DNA of 64,000 nt, from positions 124,001-188,000 of the forward strand of contig CAZKVC010000001.1 of NCBI GenBank assembly GCA_964556115.1, given 5' to 3'. The notes under the pieces are model-generated. The model saw only the letters and a list, made by a program, of their open reading frames with translations, ran no database searches and was not told the DNA's origin. The translations under genes and the position numbers were made by a program. Source of the DNA: Parvularcula sp964556115 (GTDB lineage: Bacteria > Pseudomonadota > Alphaproteobacteria > Caulobacterales > Parvularculaceae). Of this stretch, positions 24,379 to 33,634 are shown piece after piece; position 1 is the stretch's first letter; the number at the start of each line of letters is the position of its first letter.

Positions 24379-26103
24379 TCAGTCATCACCGCTTTGAAAA
24401 TGCGGCGGGTGTTCGCCGGAAACAGTCCGGATCATCCTCTTATCGATCTTGCCGGTCGTGCCGCGCGGCAGCATGGTGGGCGAGCGCCAGAAGCGGGTCG
24501 GCACCTTGAAGGATGCGAGGTGCTCCTGCGCGTGGCGCTGAAGCGCTTCGAGTTCCACGGCGTCATCGCCATGAACAGCCGCGCCGACGACCTCACCCAG
24601 CTTTTCGTGCGGAACAGCGAAGGCCGCCGCCTCGTCCACACCCGGATAGCTGAGAAGCACGTTCTCGACTTCGAGGCATGAAACATTCTCCCCGCCCCTG
24701 ATGATCATGTCCTTCAGCCGGTCCTTGATGGTGACGAAGCCGTCCTCGTCCACAATACCGACATCGCCCGTCCTGAACCAACCTTCGGGATGAAAGGCGG
24801 CTTTCGTGGCGTCGTCATTATCAAGGTAGCCGCGCATATTGGCGGGGCTCTTGATACAGATCTCGCCCATTTCCCCTGCGGGAAGGCGTTGCCCGTCCTC
24901 CGAGAACGCTGCGATCTCCGTTACCGGCGGAATGGCCCTGCCGGTGGATGAGGGCCGGTCCTTGTAGTCGCCCAACGAGATATGCGTACCAAGAGCATTG
25001 GTTTCAGTCAGGCCGTAGCCGGACGAAGCGCTGATGTCCGGGTAGCGCTCGCGCTGGAAAGCAACTTGCGTTTCGGGACGCTTCGCCCCGCCCGTGCCGA
25101 TATCGACGAGAGTATCGAGCTGCCCCGGCCCGGCAGCCTTTGCAAGGTCGTATGCCATCGTCGGAACGCCGAGGACGTGCGTGAGCTTCTCCTCTTCGAT
25201 GACCGAAGCGGCTTCCGCAGGGTCCCAGCGATAGGTGAAGACGACCTTCCGCCCACTGAGATAACTGAGGAGGAAGACCGAATGCAGGCCCGTGACGTGG
25301 AACAGCGGCAGGCTGAGGAGAATCCCGGGGTTTTCGGGAAGGATGTCGAGTTCGGGCCGGATCGTCTGGAGCACGTTGAGCATGAACGACCAGGACAGGA
25401 CCGCGTTCAGGACCCCGCGGTGGGTGAGAAGCGCTCCTTTGGGATGGCCCGTCGAACCGCTGGTGAACAGCAGGCAGTAATCACTGTCCGGATCGATCGG
25501 CGCGGTCGGCATTTCCGTCGGCAGGCTTTCATCCGCTATGATCGCGGTAAGGCTCTCGTCCTGATGCTGGACCTCTTCGCGGCCGGCGATGAAGGTGAGC
25601 CCGAACTCGTCCTTGCACGGCGCCATCATTTCAGCCCGCTTGGCATCGGTCACCACCAGCCTGGCGCCTGATTTCTCAAGCCCGTAATGCAGCTCTTCGG
25701 TCCGCCACCAGGCGTTCAGCGGCACCACGGTCGCGCCTGCGGCGACGATACCGAGATAAGCCATGCACCATTCAGGATAGTTGCGCATCGCGATCGCGAC
25801 CCTGTGGCCCTGCCCCACCCCGCGCTTGTTGAGCCAATGGGCGAACCGCATGCTCCGTGCCCAGAGCTCGCCGACGGTGTAGCGCTCGTCCTCGTAGACG
25901 ATGAATGGCAGATCCTTGTTCTCATGGGTCTTGAGGGCCAGCACCTCCCGCAGGGACATGTTCGACAGCGCGAAGACCGCCGGATAGTCGATCCCCCTGA
26001 CTGTCATCGGCATGATCTGGAAAGGCGCGCCCTGCGCCAGGACCGCATCGATCCCCTGCTGCAGCTCGTCGTTGGAGATCGGCGGCGATTCACTTGCGCG
26101 CAT
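24379..26103 (-). CDS. Class I adenylate-forming acyl-CoA synthetase
   Basis: This 574-residue AMP-binding protein has the A3 phosphate loop (LLFTSGSTGHPKGALLTH), the A5 motif (SGYGLTETNALG), the A7/A8 segment (WFRTGDVG then DRLKDMIIRGGENV) and a C-terminal lysine (TGKIDKR). It activates a carboxylic acid to its adenylate and then the CoA thioester. Substrate class (medium or long fatty acid, or another acid) cannot be read. It is a single-gene unit convergent to hisI. Confidence 0.92.
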   Translation of the reverse strand: MRASESPPISNDELQQGIDAVLAQGAPFQIMPMTVRGIDYPAVFALSNMSLREVLALKTHENKDLPFIVYEDERYTVGELWARSMRFAHWLNKRGVGQGHRVAIAMRNYPEWCMAYLGIVAAGATVVPLNAWWRTEELHYGLEKSGARLVVTDAKRAEMMAPCKDEFGLTFIAGREEVQHQDESLTAIIADESLPTEMPTAPIDPDSDYCLLFTSGSTGHPKGALLTHRGVLNAVLSWSFMLNVLQTIRPELDILPENPGILLSLPLFHVTGLHSVFLLSYLSGRKVVFTYRWDPAEAASVIEEEKLTHVLGVPTMAYDLAKAAGPGQLDTLVDIGTGGAKRPETQVAFQRERYPDISASSGYGLTETNALGTHISLGDYKDRPSSTGRAIPPVTEIAAFSEDGQRLPAGEMGEICIKSPANMRGYLDNDDATKAAFHPEGWFRTGDVGIVDEDGFVTIKDRLKDMIIRGGENVSCLEVENVLLSYPGVDEAAAFAVPHEKLGEVVGAAVHGDDAVELEALQRHAQEHLASFKVPTRFWRSPTMLPRGTTGKIDKRMIRTVSGEHPPHFQSGDD

Positions 26104-26259
26104 AGGGGACCCTTCCTGATTGAATGGACAGGCTTAGCGCCTGCCTGCGATCAAGGCCAGAATAACCAACGATCATCCTTTCTGTCGGGCGCGGAATGTA
26201 GAGCCCCAGGCTCCGCCATGGCGCATCGTCGCGGATACGGTGTTTCAAGAGAGGTTCGC

Positions 26260-26285
26260 GGAACGGCCGGCGGGCTCAACCCGTT
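26260..26285 (+). promoter_or_regulatory. EcfG-type general-stress promoter
   Basis: GGAAC at 26260-26264 is separated by exactly 17 bases from CGTT at 26282-26285. This matches the -35 and -10 elements of the alphaproteobacterial EcfG (PhyR-NepR pathway) sigma factor. It sits 62 bases upstream of the four-helix stress protein ATG, in the right orientation. Confidence 0.72.
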
Positions 26286-26347
26286 GATTCGGTATAGCGC
26301 GGGCGTTTTCCGCCTGCATAGCTCAGACCTGAACAAGGAGGCTCACC

Positions 26348-26785
26348 ATGGCTAACGAGATCAAAAGCGAACTGAAGAACGTCCTGACCCGCGTGGTCGA
26401 CAGTGCAGATGGCTACGAGAACGCGGCGCAGAGTGCCGACAGCGGGAATTTCGCGGTCATGTTCCGGGAACGCGCGCAGGAGCGGCGCGGCTTTGCCAGC
26501 GAGATCAGAAACCACCTTCAAAGCGTTGGCGAGAACGTCGAAGAAGACGGCTCGCTGCTTGCGTCTGCCCACCGCAGTTTCACCGACATCCGCGATGCGG
26601 TGACCGGCGGACGCGATGACGGCGCTATCCTGAAAGAAGTCGAGCGCGGCGAAAGCAAGCTGCTGAACGACTATGAAAGTGCGCTCAAGGATCTCTCCGC
26701 TACCGATCCTGCCTACACCCTTCTGTCGCGTCAGCGGCAAAGCGTTGCCCAGGCCGTGAACTCGGTGAAGGCGCAGAGCCAGTAA
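26348..26785 (+). CDS. Four-helix-bundle stress protein (DUF2383, PA2169-type)
   Basis: This 145-residue acidic, alpha-helical protein matches ferritin-like DUF2383 / PA2169-family proteins. The helices show SELKNVLTRVVDSADGYENAA, an ERAQERRGFASEI segment and a C-terminal helix ending QRQSVAQAVNSVK. An AAGGAGG site precedes the ATG. The EcfG-type promoter upstream and its own strong terminator indicate a monocistronic stress-induced gene. Biochemical function is unknown. Confidence 0.85.
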   Translation: MANEIKSELKNVLTRVVDSADGYENAAQSADSGNFAVMFRERAQERRGFASEIRNHLQSVGENVEEDGSLLASAHRSFTDIRDAVTGGRDDGAILKEVERGESKLLNDYESALKDLSATDPAYTLLSRQRQSVAQAVNSVKAQSQ

Positions 26786-26806
26786 GCCGACGCAGTTTTA
26801 CGCGTG

Positions 26807-26842
26807 AAGGCCGCTGCGCCCGATGGCGCGGCGGCCTTTTTC
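26807..26842 (+). terminator. Strong Rho-independent terminator
   Basis: A 14-bp stem (26807-26820 with 26825-26838, one G-U pair) with a CGAT loop runs into TTTTTC. It lies 22 bases after the four-helix stress gene. Confidence 0.9.
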
Positions 26843-26954
26843 ATTGAGGCGAAGAAGGCCCCGAGTGCAGCCTCGCCTTCCCGGGTTTGCATTCGACGCG
26901 CTTGAGGCCTATCGCCTCGTCCCGCCCAGACGCCAGCAACCGGATCAGCGCCCC

Positions 26955-27761
26955 GTGCCGCACCTTTCTCCCCTTCTGAACATCATGATCAGCGCCGCGC
27001 GCGACGCCGCGCGCAGTCTGCGCCGCGACTTCTACGAGGTCGAAGCACTGCAGGTCCGGCGCAAAGGTGCTGCCGACTTCGTCAGCAAGGCGGATGTTGC
27101 GGCTGAAGAGGCGATCAGGGCATCTCTCTCCAAGGCACGGCCGAAATACGGCCTGCTGATGGAAGAGAGCGGCGAGACCGAGGGGTCGGACAATTCCAAC
27201 CGCTTCATCGTCGATCCCCTCGACGGTACCACAAACTTCCTCCACGGCATGCCGCAGTTCTGCATCTCGATCGCCCTCGAGCGGGACCGGGAGCCCTATG
27301 CGGGGGTCATCTATGCCCCGATCCTCGATGAACTCTACTACGCCGAGAAGGGCTTTGGCGCCTATGTCAACGACAAGCGGCTGCGGGTGACCGGCCGGAC
27401 CGATCTCAGCGAGGCGCTGGTCGGTTGCGGGCTTCCCTTCAAGGGGCGTCCGGGGCGCGAACAGGCATTGATGGAAACCGAGCGTGTTCTCTCCGAAACC
27501 GCGGGTGTGCGGCGGTTCGGCTCCGCCGCCTATGATCTCTGCATGACCGCAGCGGGCCGCCTCGACGGCTATTGGGAGCGGGGGCTGAATGCCTGGGATG
27601 TGGCGGCGGGTATCGTGCTGGTGCGTGAAGCCGGCGGTCAGGTGTCGCTGATCGAGGACGATCGCGGCAGGCCACACCTTGAGAAAAGCGTCCTTGCAAG
27701 CAACCACCACCTGCACCCGGACCTTCGCCAGGTCATCCTCGGCAGCAGAGGCAGTTCATAA
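26955..27761 (+). CDS. suhB: Inositol monophosphatase family protein (SuhB-like)
   Basis: This 268-residue magnesium-dependent phosphatase has the family motifs DPLDGTTNFLHG with the two metal Asp residues, an upstream MEESGE, and NAWDVAAG. The GTG at 26955 is preferred because PHLSPLLNIM matches the family's N-terminus; the frame continues upstream only to the hairpin. SuhB-like proteins hydrolyse inositol or sugar phosphates and in some bacteria join transcription complexes; the role here is open. Its last six bases overlap the convergent pxpC gene. Confidence 0.93.
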   Translation: MPHLSPLLNIMISAARDAARSLRRDFYEVEALQVRRKGAADFVSKADVAAEEAIRASLSKARPKYGLLMEESGETEGSDNSNRFIVDPLDGTTNFLHGMPQFCISIALERDREPYAGVIYAPILDELYYAEKGFGAYVNDKRLRVTGRTDLSEALVGCGLPFKGRPGREQALMETERVLSETAGVRRFGSAAYDLCMTAAGRLDGYWERGLNAWDVAAGIVLVREAGGQVSLIEDDRGRPHLEKSVLASNHHLHPDLRQVILGSRGSS

Positions 27762-28700
27762 AAGGGCGTCAGCCCAGCCTTCTCCGACGAAATCGCCGGT
27801 CCATGCCATCCGCTGTCGGAAGACCGCAATTGCTTCATCCTGATCGACCAGGCGGAACCGGACAGTCCTGCCCGGCCAGATCCGAGCGAGCAGCGGCAGG
27901 TCCGCCGTTATGACAGACAGCAGCCTTGGATAACCCCCGGTCGTCCCGCAATCAGGACCCAGAATCATCGGCGTCCCGTCATTGGGACACTGAACGACCC
28001 CGGGCATGACGGGCCCGCTCTCCATCCTGCTTGCCGCGGGGGCGAACGTGAAAGCTGGCCCTTGCAGGCGAAGACCAACCCGGTTGCTTACCGGGTCGAG
28101 ACGGAAGGGGGTGAAGAGTTGTTGCTTCATCGGCGGCGTGAGTTCGTCGAACTCCGCTGACGGAACGACACGGAGGATCTCCGAAGGTTGGAGAAGCGGT
28201 AGAAGGTCATCGGGTAGCGGCGTCGGCTTATCCCTGGTCTCCCCCGTGGCCAACCGATCACCCTCGGTGAGGCGGCGGCCTTCGAAACCGCCAAAGCCGC
28301 CGGGCAGCGACGTCGTCCGTGAGCCGAGCACTTCAGGAACATGAATCCCGCCGCTGACGGCAAGAACGATCCGCGGAATGTCCCGAAGCGGTCCGATCTG
28401 TACGGTGGCGCCTGCCTTGATCGGGATAGGGCCTGAGCCGGAGGTGGACTTTCCGTCGATTACCAGGTCGGCAGACGGCACCGCAGCTATTGTTGCGGCT
28501 TCACCGAAGCGCAGGACGACCGGACCGAGAGCAATCTCCAATGCCGGCGTTCCAGGCAGGTTCCCGGCCACACGGTTGGCTAAAGCCAAGGCCATCGCAT
28601 CGAAGGGGCCTGAAGGCCCGACACCAAGGTGACGAAGCCCACGCCGCTGCGACGCGACGATGAGGGTTTCCGGACCAGCCTGAAGGACCTCGACAGTCAT
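27756..28700 (-). CDS. pxpC: 5-oxoprolinase subunit PxpC (KipA-like)
   Basis: This 314-residue protein is a biotin-dependent carboxyltransferase-like / allophanate hydrolase subunit 2 family member (RGLRHLGVGPSGPFDAMALALANR near the N-terminus; LGPDCGTTGGYPRL near the C-terminus). With PxpA and PxpB it cleaves 5-oxoproline to glutamate using ATP. It overlaps pxpB by four bases and completes the operon. Family length is normal. Confidence 0.92.
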   Translation of the reverse strand: MTVEVLQAGPETLIVASQRRGLRHLGVGPSGPFDAMALALANRVAGNLPGTPALEIALGPVVLRFGEAATIAAVPSADLVIDGKSTSGSGPIPIKAGATVQIGPLRDIPRIVLAVSGGIHVPEVLGSRTTSLPGGFGGFEGRRLTEGDRLATGETRDKPTPLPDDLLPLLQPSEILRVVPSAEFDELTPPMKQQLFTPFRLDPVSNRVGLRLQGPAFTFAPAASRMESGPVMPGVVQCPNDGTPMILGPDCGTTGGYPRLLSVITADLPLLARIWPGRTVRFRLVDQDEAIAVFRQRMAWTGDFVGEGWADALL

Positions 28701-29317
28701 GAGGGGACGAACCGGACCTTGCGTCCCGGGGTGATGAGGAAGGGGTCGAGGCGGTCCGGGTCGAAGAGGTTCAAGTCCGTCCGCCCAATAATGTTCCAGC
28801 CTCCAGGACCTTCAAGCGGGTAGATTCCGGTGAACGCTTCCGTCACCGCTACGGACCCTGCTGGAACGCGTGCGCGAGGGCTAGGTTTGCGAGGCATCTG
28901 GAGATCTTCGGGAAGGCCCGACATATAGGCGAAACCGGGCGTGAACCCTAATATCTCCACATGGTGAAGAGCTCCGCCATGCGCTTCGATCCAAGCATTT
29001 TCGGACATGCCCGCCGCCTCAGCCAGTGCGGGCAGGTCCGGACCGTCCTCCCCGCCATAGCGGACGGAGATGAGCAAGGGGTCGCGGTCATCCGGCGGCG
29101 CCTCCCCGCTTGCATCCGGACGTCGGATTGCCTGCAGCAGCGCCCGCGCTCTTTCGATGTCTGTTGGGCGGGAGACAATAACCGCGATACTCGTGAGGCC
29201 CGGAACCGCTTCGATGTTGCGTTCTTTCGCCTGCAGACGCTCACACAACATGCGAGCCTCAGCGGCGCCAGCGACCCCGATCGTCAATGCACGGTCTGAA
29301 ATCTGCTTGATCGTCAT
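28697..29317 (-). CDS. pxpB: 5-oxoprolinase subunit PxpB (KipI-like)
   Basis: This 206-residue protein matches allophanate hydrolase subunit 1 (HVEILGFTPGFAYMSGLP and AVTEAFTGIYPLEGPGGWNIIG). It is the partner of PxpC in the ATP-dependent 5-oxoproline ring opening. It overlaps its neighbours pxpA and pxpC by four bases each, so all three are probably made in equal amounts. Confidence 0.92.
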   Translation of the reverse strand: MTIKQISDRALTIGVAGAAEARMLCERLQAKERNIEAVPGLTSIAVIVSRPTDIERARALLQAIRRPDASGEAPPDDRDPLLISVRYGGEDGPDLPALAEAAGMSENAWIEAHGGALHHVEILGFTPGFAYMSGLPEDLQMPRKPSPRARVPAGSVAVTEAFTGIYPLEGPGGWNIIGRTDLNLFDPDRLDPFLITPGRKVRFVPS

Positions 29318-30057
29318 GCCGTTCGGGAAATTTCAAAGCCTGCCTCTTCGAGCGCTTCGCGCACGTCCAGGGCAGTGGCTGCAGCACCCTCGCTGTCGCC
29401 GTGGATACACAGGGTTTCGACCTGCAGCGTCAAGGGTCCGCCAGAGGCATCGACCGGCTCGCCCCTTGCAAGCCGAACGGCCTGATCCCGCCGCATTCCG
29501 CTCTCCGTAATCAGCGCATCCGGCTCACCCCTCGGCACAAGTATGCCGTCGCTTCGGTAGGCGCGGTCGATGAAGCCCTCCGCCATGAAAGGCAGGCCGG
29601 AACGCGCGGCGGCATCCTGCAGGTTGGAGCGCGGTGGGCCGACGAGGGCGGCGCCCGGCAGGACGCCCGCCAGGACGCTGGCGACAATATCGGCGAGACG
29701 GCGCTCCCTCGCCGCATCGTTGTAAAGCGCACCGTGCGGTTTGAGGTGCTTGAGAGTGACCCCTTCTTCGTTGGCAATGGCCTTCAGCTCCCCGACCTGC
29801 CGGAGGAGAGCCGTACGCAGCGCTTCTTCAGAAATTGCCAGGCTGCGTCGCCCGAAGCCTTCGCGGTCGGGATAGGAAGGGTGAGCCCCGCAAACGACCC
29901 CCTGCGCCATCGCCATCCTCAGGGTCTCACGCATGGTTTCAGCCGTTCCGGCGTGGCCGCCGCAGGCGATCGAGCAGCTCGAGACGATGCCGAGGAGAGC
30001 GCTGTCCTCCCCTGCCCCTTCGCCGAGATCTGCATTGAGGTCGATCGTCTTGGTCAT
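29314..30057 (-). CDS. pxpA: 5-oxoprolinase subunit PxpA (LamB/YcsF family)
   Basis: This 247-residue protein has the LamB/YcsF signature (IDLNADLGEG, SCSIACGGHAGT, GAHPSYPDREGFGRR, LKPHGALYN). It is the catalytic component of the PxpABC 5-oxoprolinase, which recycles pyroglutamate. The ATG at 30057 overlaps the stop of the upstream Nramp-like gene (ATGA), so transport and hydrolysis genes are coupled. The frame upstream of 30057 is open but lies inside the transporter gene. Confidence 0.95.
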   Translation of the reverse strand: MTKTIDLNADLGEGAGEDSALLGIVSSCSIACGGHAGTAETMRETLRMAMAQGVVCGAHPSYPDREGFGRRSLAISEEALRTALLRQVGELKAIANEEGVTLKHLKPHGALYNDAARERRLADIVASVLAGVLPGAALVGPPRSNLQDAAARSGLPFMAEGFIDRAYRSDGILVPRGEPDALITESGMRRDQAVRLARGEPVDASGGPLTLQVETLCIHGDSEGAAATALDVREALEEAGFEISRTA

Positions 30058-31229
30058 CCTGTACCCATCACACGGCCGAGGCCCCGCATCGCAATCAACA
30101 GGGTCACGACGATCGTCAACCCGCCTGCCAGGTTCGTGAAGGGCCCGTTGCCGGACGCGCCGAGAAGCTCGCCGTCGTTCATCGCCCAGAGAAGGAACCC
30201 GGCCACGATCGGGAGGAGTACGGCATTGGTAGCCTGCGCGATAACGATCAGGGCCGCTGGACTGATTGCCGTGACCGCAAAGACGAGCCCCAGAACGATG
30301 ATCCCGAGCCCCGTACTTCGCAGTATCAGGCCCGAGGGCCATCTGCCGGGCGCAAGTTCCTGCAGGACATAGCCCGCGGCGAGCGGCGCGGTAACGGCGG
30401 AGGTCAGCCCGGCCGCGAGGAGCCCTGTCGCCAGGAGTATTCGTCCAGACATACCGAAGCTCTCGGTCAGCGCTTCGGTCACGGGCGTCCCTTCACTCAG
30501 GACGCCTCCTGCCGCGGCGCTGACGAGGATGGCGACGCTGACCAGCAGCCCCAAACCAATAGCGACGGCGCTGTCCCGGCGCGCGTCGCTCGCGTTCCCC
30601 GCAAACCTTCGCTTGGCAGCCGCTGCGTGGAGGAACAGATTGTAGGGAACGATGGTCGTGCCCAAAAGCGCCATGGCCGACAAGGTCGCTCCTTCAGGCA
30701 GGTCCGGTCGCAGGCCAGCGAAAAGTGCGAGCGGATCCGGCCTGACGAGAATAGCGGCCGCCAGAAAAGCGGTACTCATCAGCCCGACCAACGCCATCAG
30801 GACCTTCTCGATCAGCCGGTAGCTACCGGAGAGGAGGAGCCCGGCAGCGAAGGCTGCAAGGAGGACGACTGGCCACCGCGCCGCCTGTTCGCCGCCTGTC
30901 AGGGCCGCAAGCCCCAGACCGCCGCCCCGCAGGTTTCCGCCCTCATAGGCAGCATTGCCCAACGCGATAGCCAGAAGCAGAAGCAGAGCGATCCCTCGCC
31001 GCAGCCAGACGTTCTTGGCCCGCGCCATCAAGGCTTCGCCGAGCCCAACTCCGCCGCCTGCGCCCAGGCGCGCCGCCATGTCCTGAAGCAGAAGCGTCGC
31101 CGCGCCGGCGAAAAGCAGCACCCAGAGAAGGTCGAACCCAAACCCGCTGCCAGCGACCAAACAGGTCGTAACGGTACCAGGACCGATGAAAGCTGCTGCA
31201 ACGAGAAAGCCCGGACCGTATCGCGTCAT
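30054..31229 (-). CDS. Atypical Nramp-family transporter of the 5-oxoproline operon
   Basis: The 391-residue protein has about eleven membrane segments and Nramp architecture. In TM1 the canonical metal motif DPGN reads GPGT (16-19). In TM6 the canonical MPHN reads VPYN (194-197). Both cation-binding side chains of TM1 and the TM6 Met and His are therefore gone, so Mn/Fe transport is unlikely. It is first in the pxpA-pxpB-pxpC operon, an association also known from Bacillus ycsG-ycsF. It may import 5-oxoproline or another ligand; that is inference. The ATG at 31229 lacks a good ribosome binding site. Confidence 0.85.
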   Translation of the reverse strand: MTRYGPGFLVAAAFIGPGTVTTCLVAGSGFGFDLLWVLLFAGAATLLLQDMAARLGAGGGVGLGEALMARAKNVWLRRGIALLLLLAIALGNAAYEGGNLRGGGLGLAALTGGEQAARWPVVLLAAFAAGLLLSGSYRLIEKVLMALVGLMSTAFLAAAILVRPDPLALFAGLRPDLPEGATLSAMALLGTTIVPYNLFLHAAAAKRRFAGNASDARRDSAVAIGLGLLVSVAILVSAAAGGVLSEGTPVTEALTESFGMSGRILLATGLLAAGLTSAVTAPLAAGYVLQELAPGRWPSGLILRSTGLGIIVLGLVFAVTAISPAALIVIAQATNAVLLPIVAGFLLWAMNDGELLGASGNGPFTNLAGGLTIVVTLLIAMRGLGRVMGTG

Positions 31230-31409
31230 GACCGAAGGGTTAGGCGAAAACGCCGCTGGCGCGCAAATGCTCAGGAACTGCCGGTTCCGCCCCCTGTTGC
31301 ATGGGTCTGACGTCCGCCGCCATCGGGCCGCGGCGTTCTTCGTCATGAGCAATGAGGCGGGAACCATGACCTTACAAGGACGATACGCCGCCATCGAGCG
31401 GTTCCCGAT

Positions 31410-33179
31410 ATGCTGAGAACCGTCGCGGCTGTCGCCCGACGCGTCGAGGACGGGCGCCGCAAACTCGCCCTGCTCCTGTCCGCTGGCGTCGTCATTGCGA
31501 TTATTCAGGTCACCGAGAGTGTTCTTTTCGGCCGCGTGATCGACGCCTTGGTGAACGAGAACCCGGTCTTTCACCTTCTATCGGTATGGCTGGTGCTCGG
31601 TGCGCTCGGGATCGGCCTCAATGTCAGTAATGCCCTTGCCGCTGACCGCCTCGCTCACCGCAACAAGCTGCGTACACTGTCTCTTGCCTTCGAGGCGACC
31701 CTGAGCCGGCCGCCAAGCTCCGGCGCAGCGGACGGTATGGGCGCGATGATACGGACCATCCTGATGGGTTCGGACAGTTTCTTTCATGTCTGGCTCAATC
31801 TTCTGCGGGAGTTCGTTCCAGCTTTGGCAGCCCTGGTCATCCTGCTGCCGGTGGCTTTTGCCATTTCGGTGACCCTATCGGTGACCCTTTTTGTTCTGAT
31901 GGCGGCGTATCTGGCAGCGACCCTGTTCATCATGTTCCGTACCCAAGGCGACCAACGGTCGGTCGATCGGCAGTTTCAGGGGCTTTCCTCCCGCCTCAGC
32001 GACGTCATCACCAACGCGAACACGGTCCACGCCTTCACGAGGCTGCATCACGAGGTCAGGGCACTGCGCGACATGGCGAGGACCATCCTTTCGAAGCAGT
32101 ACCCGGTACTGAACTGGTGGGCGGTCCTGAATGTCTTCACCCAGGCCAGCGCCACAATCGCCATCGTTTCGGTCCTTTTGGTCGGATCGTTTCTGGTCGG
32201 CCGCGGTACGCTGAGTATCGGCGAGGTGGTTACCTTCTCCGGTTTCGCGACGCTGCTGATCGCCAGGCTCCAGCAGGCGGCAAGCGCCATCACGCGCCTT
32301 TATCCCGCCGTCCCGGTCATGGAGGAGCTTCTAGGCCTACTGCGCAACCACGAGGCTTCGAGCTCTGAGGAGCGGGACAAACCCGACCTCGCGGTAACAA
32401 GAGGCGATGTGCATTATGAAGGGGTAAGCTACACATTCCCCGGTACGAGCCGTGGCCTCGACGATGTCAGCTTCAATGCCCCGGCAGGGAGCGTTACGGC
32501 GATCGTCGGCGCCACCGGTTCGGGCAAGACGACCATGCTCAGCCTTCTTCAACGGATCATCAATCCCGACGAAGGGCGGATACTGATCGACGGAACCGAT
32601 ATCGCGGCATGCAATGGCAAGTCCGTGCGCCGCACCATCGCGGTCGTTGCTCAATCGAGCGGCCTTTTCGACCGGTCGGTGGCCGACAATCTGCGGATCG
32701 CTTCCCCCGAAGCGAGCGAGGAGGATATGCTGACAGCGCTGGCACAGGCGCAGCTCGGAACGCTTCTGGACCACCGCAAGGAAGGCCTCGAGTTTCGCAT
32801 CGGCGAGGGCGGCAGCCGCCTTTCGGGCGGCGAGCGGCAGCGCCTCGCGATCGCCAGGGCCCTACTCAAGCCAGCGGCCATCCTTATACTCGATGAGGCC
32901 ACGAGCGCCCTTGATACTGTGACCGAGGCGAAGATTCAGAAGGCGATCGAAGAGGCTTCGAAAGGCCGGACGACATTCATCATCGCCCACCGCCTCTCGA
33001 CGATCGAGAGCGCGGATCACGTCCTCGTCCTGGAAGATGGAAAGATCGTGCAGCAAGGCTCGCCTGAAACGCTGAAACTGATCGAAGGGCCGTTCAAGGC
33101 CTTCCAAGATGCGGCGCAGACGGACAAAACCCGTCAGATGACGAACGAGCTGGACAAGCTGCTGCGACAGGCAAGCTAG
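31410..33179 (+). CDS. ABC exporter, glucan type (NdvA/ChvA-like)
   Basis: This 589-residue half-transporter fuses a six-helix membrane domain (about 1-310) to an intact ATPase. Walker A is GATGSGKT (367-374), the signature LSGGE (471-475) and Walker B ILILDEATS (from 491). Length and sequence style fit exporters of cyclic beta-glucan or other exopolysaccharide precursors. It heads the saccharide island. The substrate is not proven, and no ndvB-type glucan synthase is present here. Confidence 0.82.
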   Translation: MLRTVAAVARRVEDGRRKLALLLSAGVVIAIIQVTESVLFGRVIDALVNENPVFHLLSVWLVLGALGIGLNVSNALAADRLAHRNKLRTLSLAFEATLSRPPSSGAADGMGAMIRTILMGSDSFFHVWLNLLREFVPALAALVILLPVAFAISVTLSVTLFVLMAAYLAATLFIMFRTQGDQRSVDRQFQGLSSRLSDVITNANTVHAFTRLHHEVRALRDMARTILSKQYPVLNWWAVLNVFTQASATIAIVSVLLVGSFLVGRGTLSIGEVVTFSGFATLLIARLQQAASAITRLYPAVPVMEELLGLLRNHEASSSEERDKPDLAVTRGDVHYEGVSYTFPGTSRGLDDVSFNAPAGSVTAIVGATGSGKTTMLSLLQRIINPDEGRILIDGTDIAACNGKSVRRTIAVVAQSSGLFDRSVADNLRIASPEASEEDMLTALAQAQLGTLLDHRKEGLEFRIGEGGSRLSGGERQRLAIARALLKPAAILILDEATSALDTVTEAKIQKAIEEASKGRTTFIIAHRLSTIESADHVLVLEDGKIVQQGSPETLKLIEGPFKAFQDAAQTDKTRQMTNELDKLLRQAS

Positions 33180-33195
33180 GTTCCGGCGCTTGTTT

Positions 33196-33549
33196 TTAGT
33201 TGAGGAGGCTTTTGACCCGGTCGAGCAGAACGGTCAGCTCGTCATCGCTGAACGGTTTGATGAGGACCGGATACTCTGAAGCGATCTCGTCGGAGAGGCT
33301 GGTCGCGCATCCGGTCAGGAAAACCGTAAAGGCTCCTGCATTGCGTGCCGGGTCGGCTAGAGACGACCCGGACGGTCCATCTTCCAATTCAACGTCGAGA
33401 AAAACGAGCTGCGGCTTCTCGCTCGCGATGAGATGCAGGCCGCTTTCGCTGTCCACGGCAGTTCCAGCCACGGTCCAGCCGCGTTTTTCGCAGCGCACCC
33501 GCAAGTCGGCCGTCAGGATCGGATCGTCTTCTATGATCGCCGCACGCAT
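33196..33549 (-). CDS. Single-domain response regulator
   Basis: This 117-residue receiver domain has no output domain. All key residues are present: acidic pair Asp8-Asp9, phospho-acceptor Asp52 (FLDVELEDG), Thr79 (FLTG) and Lys98 (IKPF). The ATG at 33549 is supported by GGGAGG upstream; longer starts lie in the glycosyltransferase leader. It is convergent to the ABC exporter with a 16-base gap, and no histidine kinase is adjacent. It may act as a phosphate sink or an allosteric partner. Confidence 0.88.
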   Translation of the reverse strand: MRAAIIEDDPILTADLRVRCEKRGWTVAGTAVDSESGLHLIASEKPQLVFLDVELEDGPSGSSLADPARNAGAFTVFLTGCATSLSDEIASEYPVLIKPFSDDELTVLLDRVKSLLN

Positions 33550-33634
33550 GAGGCCTCCCTTTTTGGCTTTATTGAAGGGAACTCGCCGGGTCGGCCGGGA
33601 GTTCCTAGAAAACCAAAGAGATGGCGGGGTGCTC

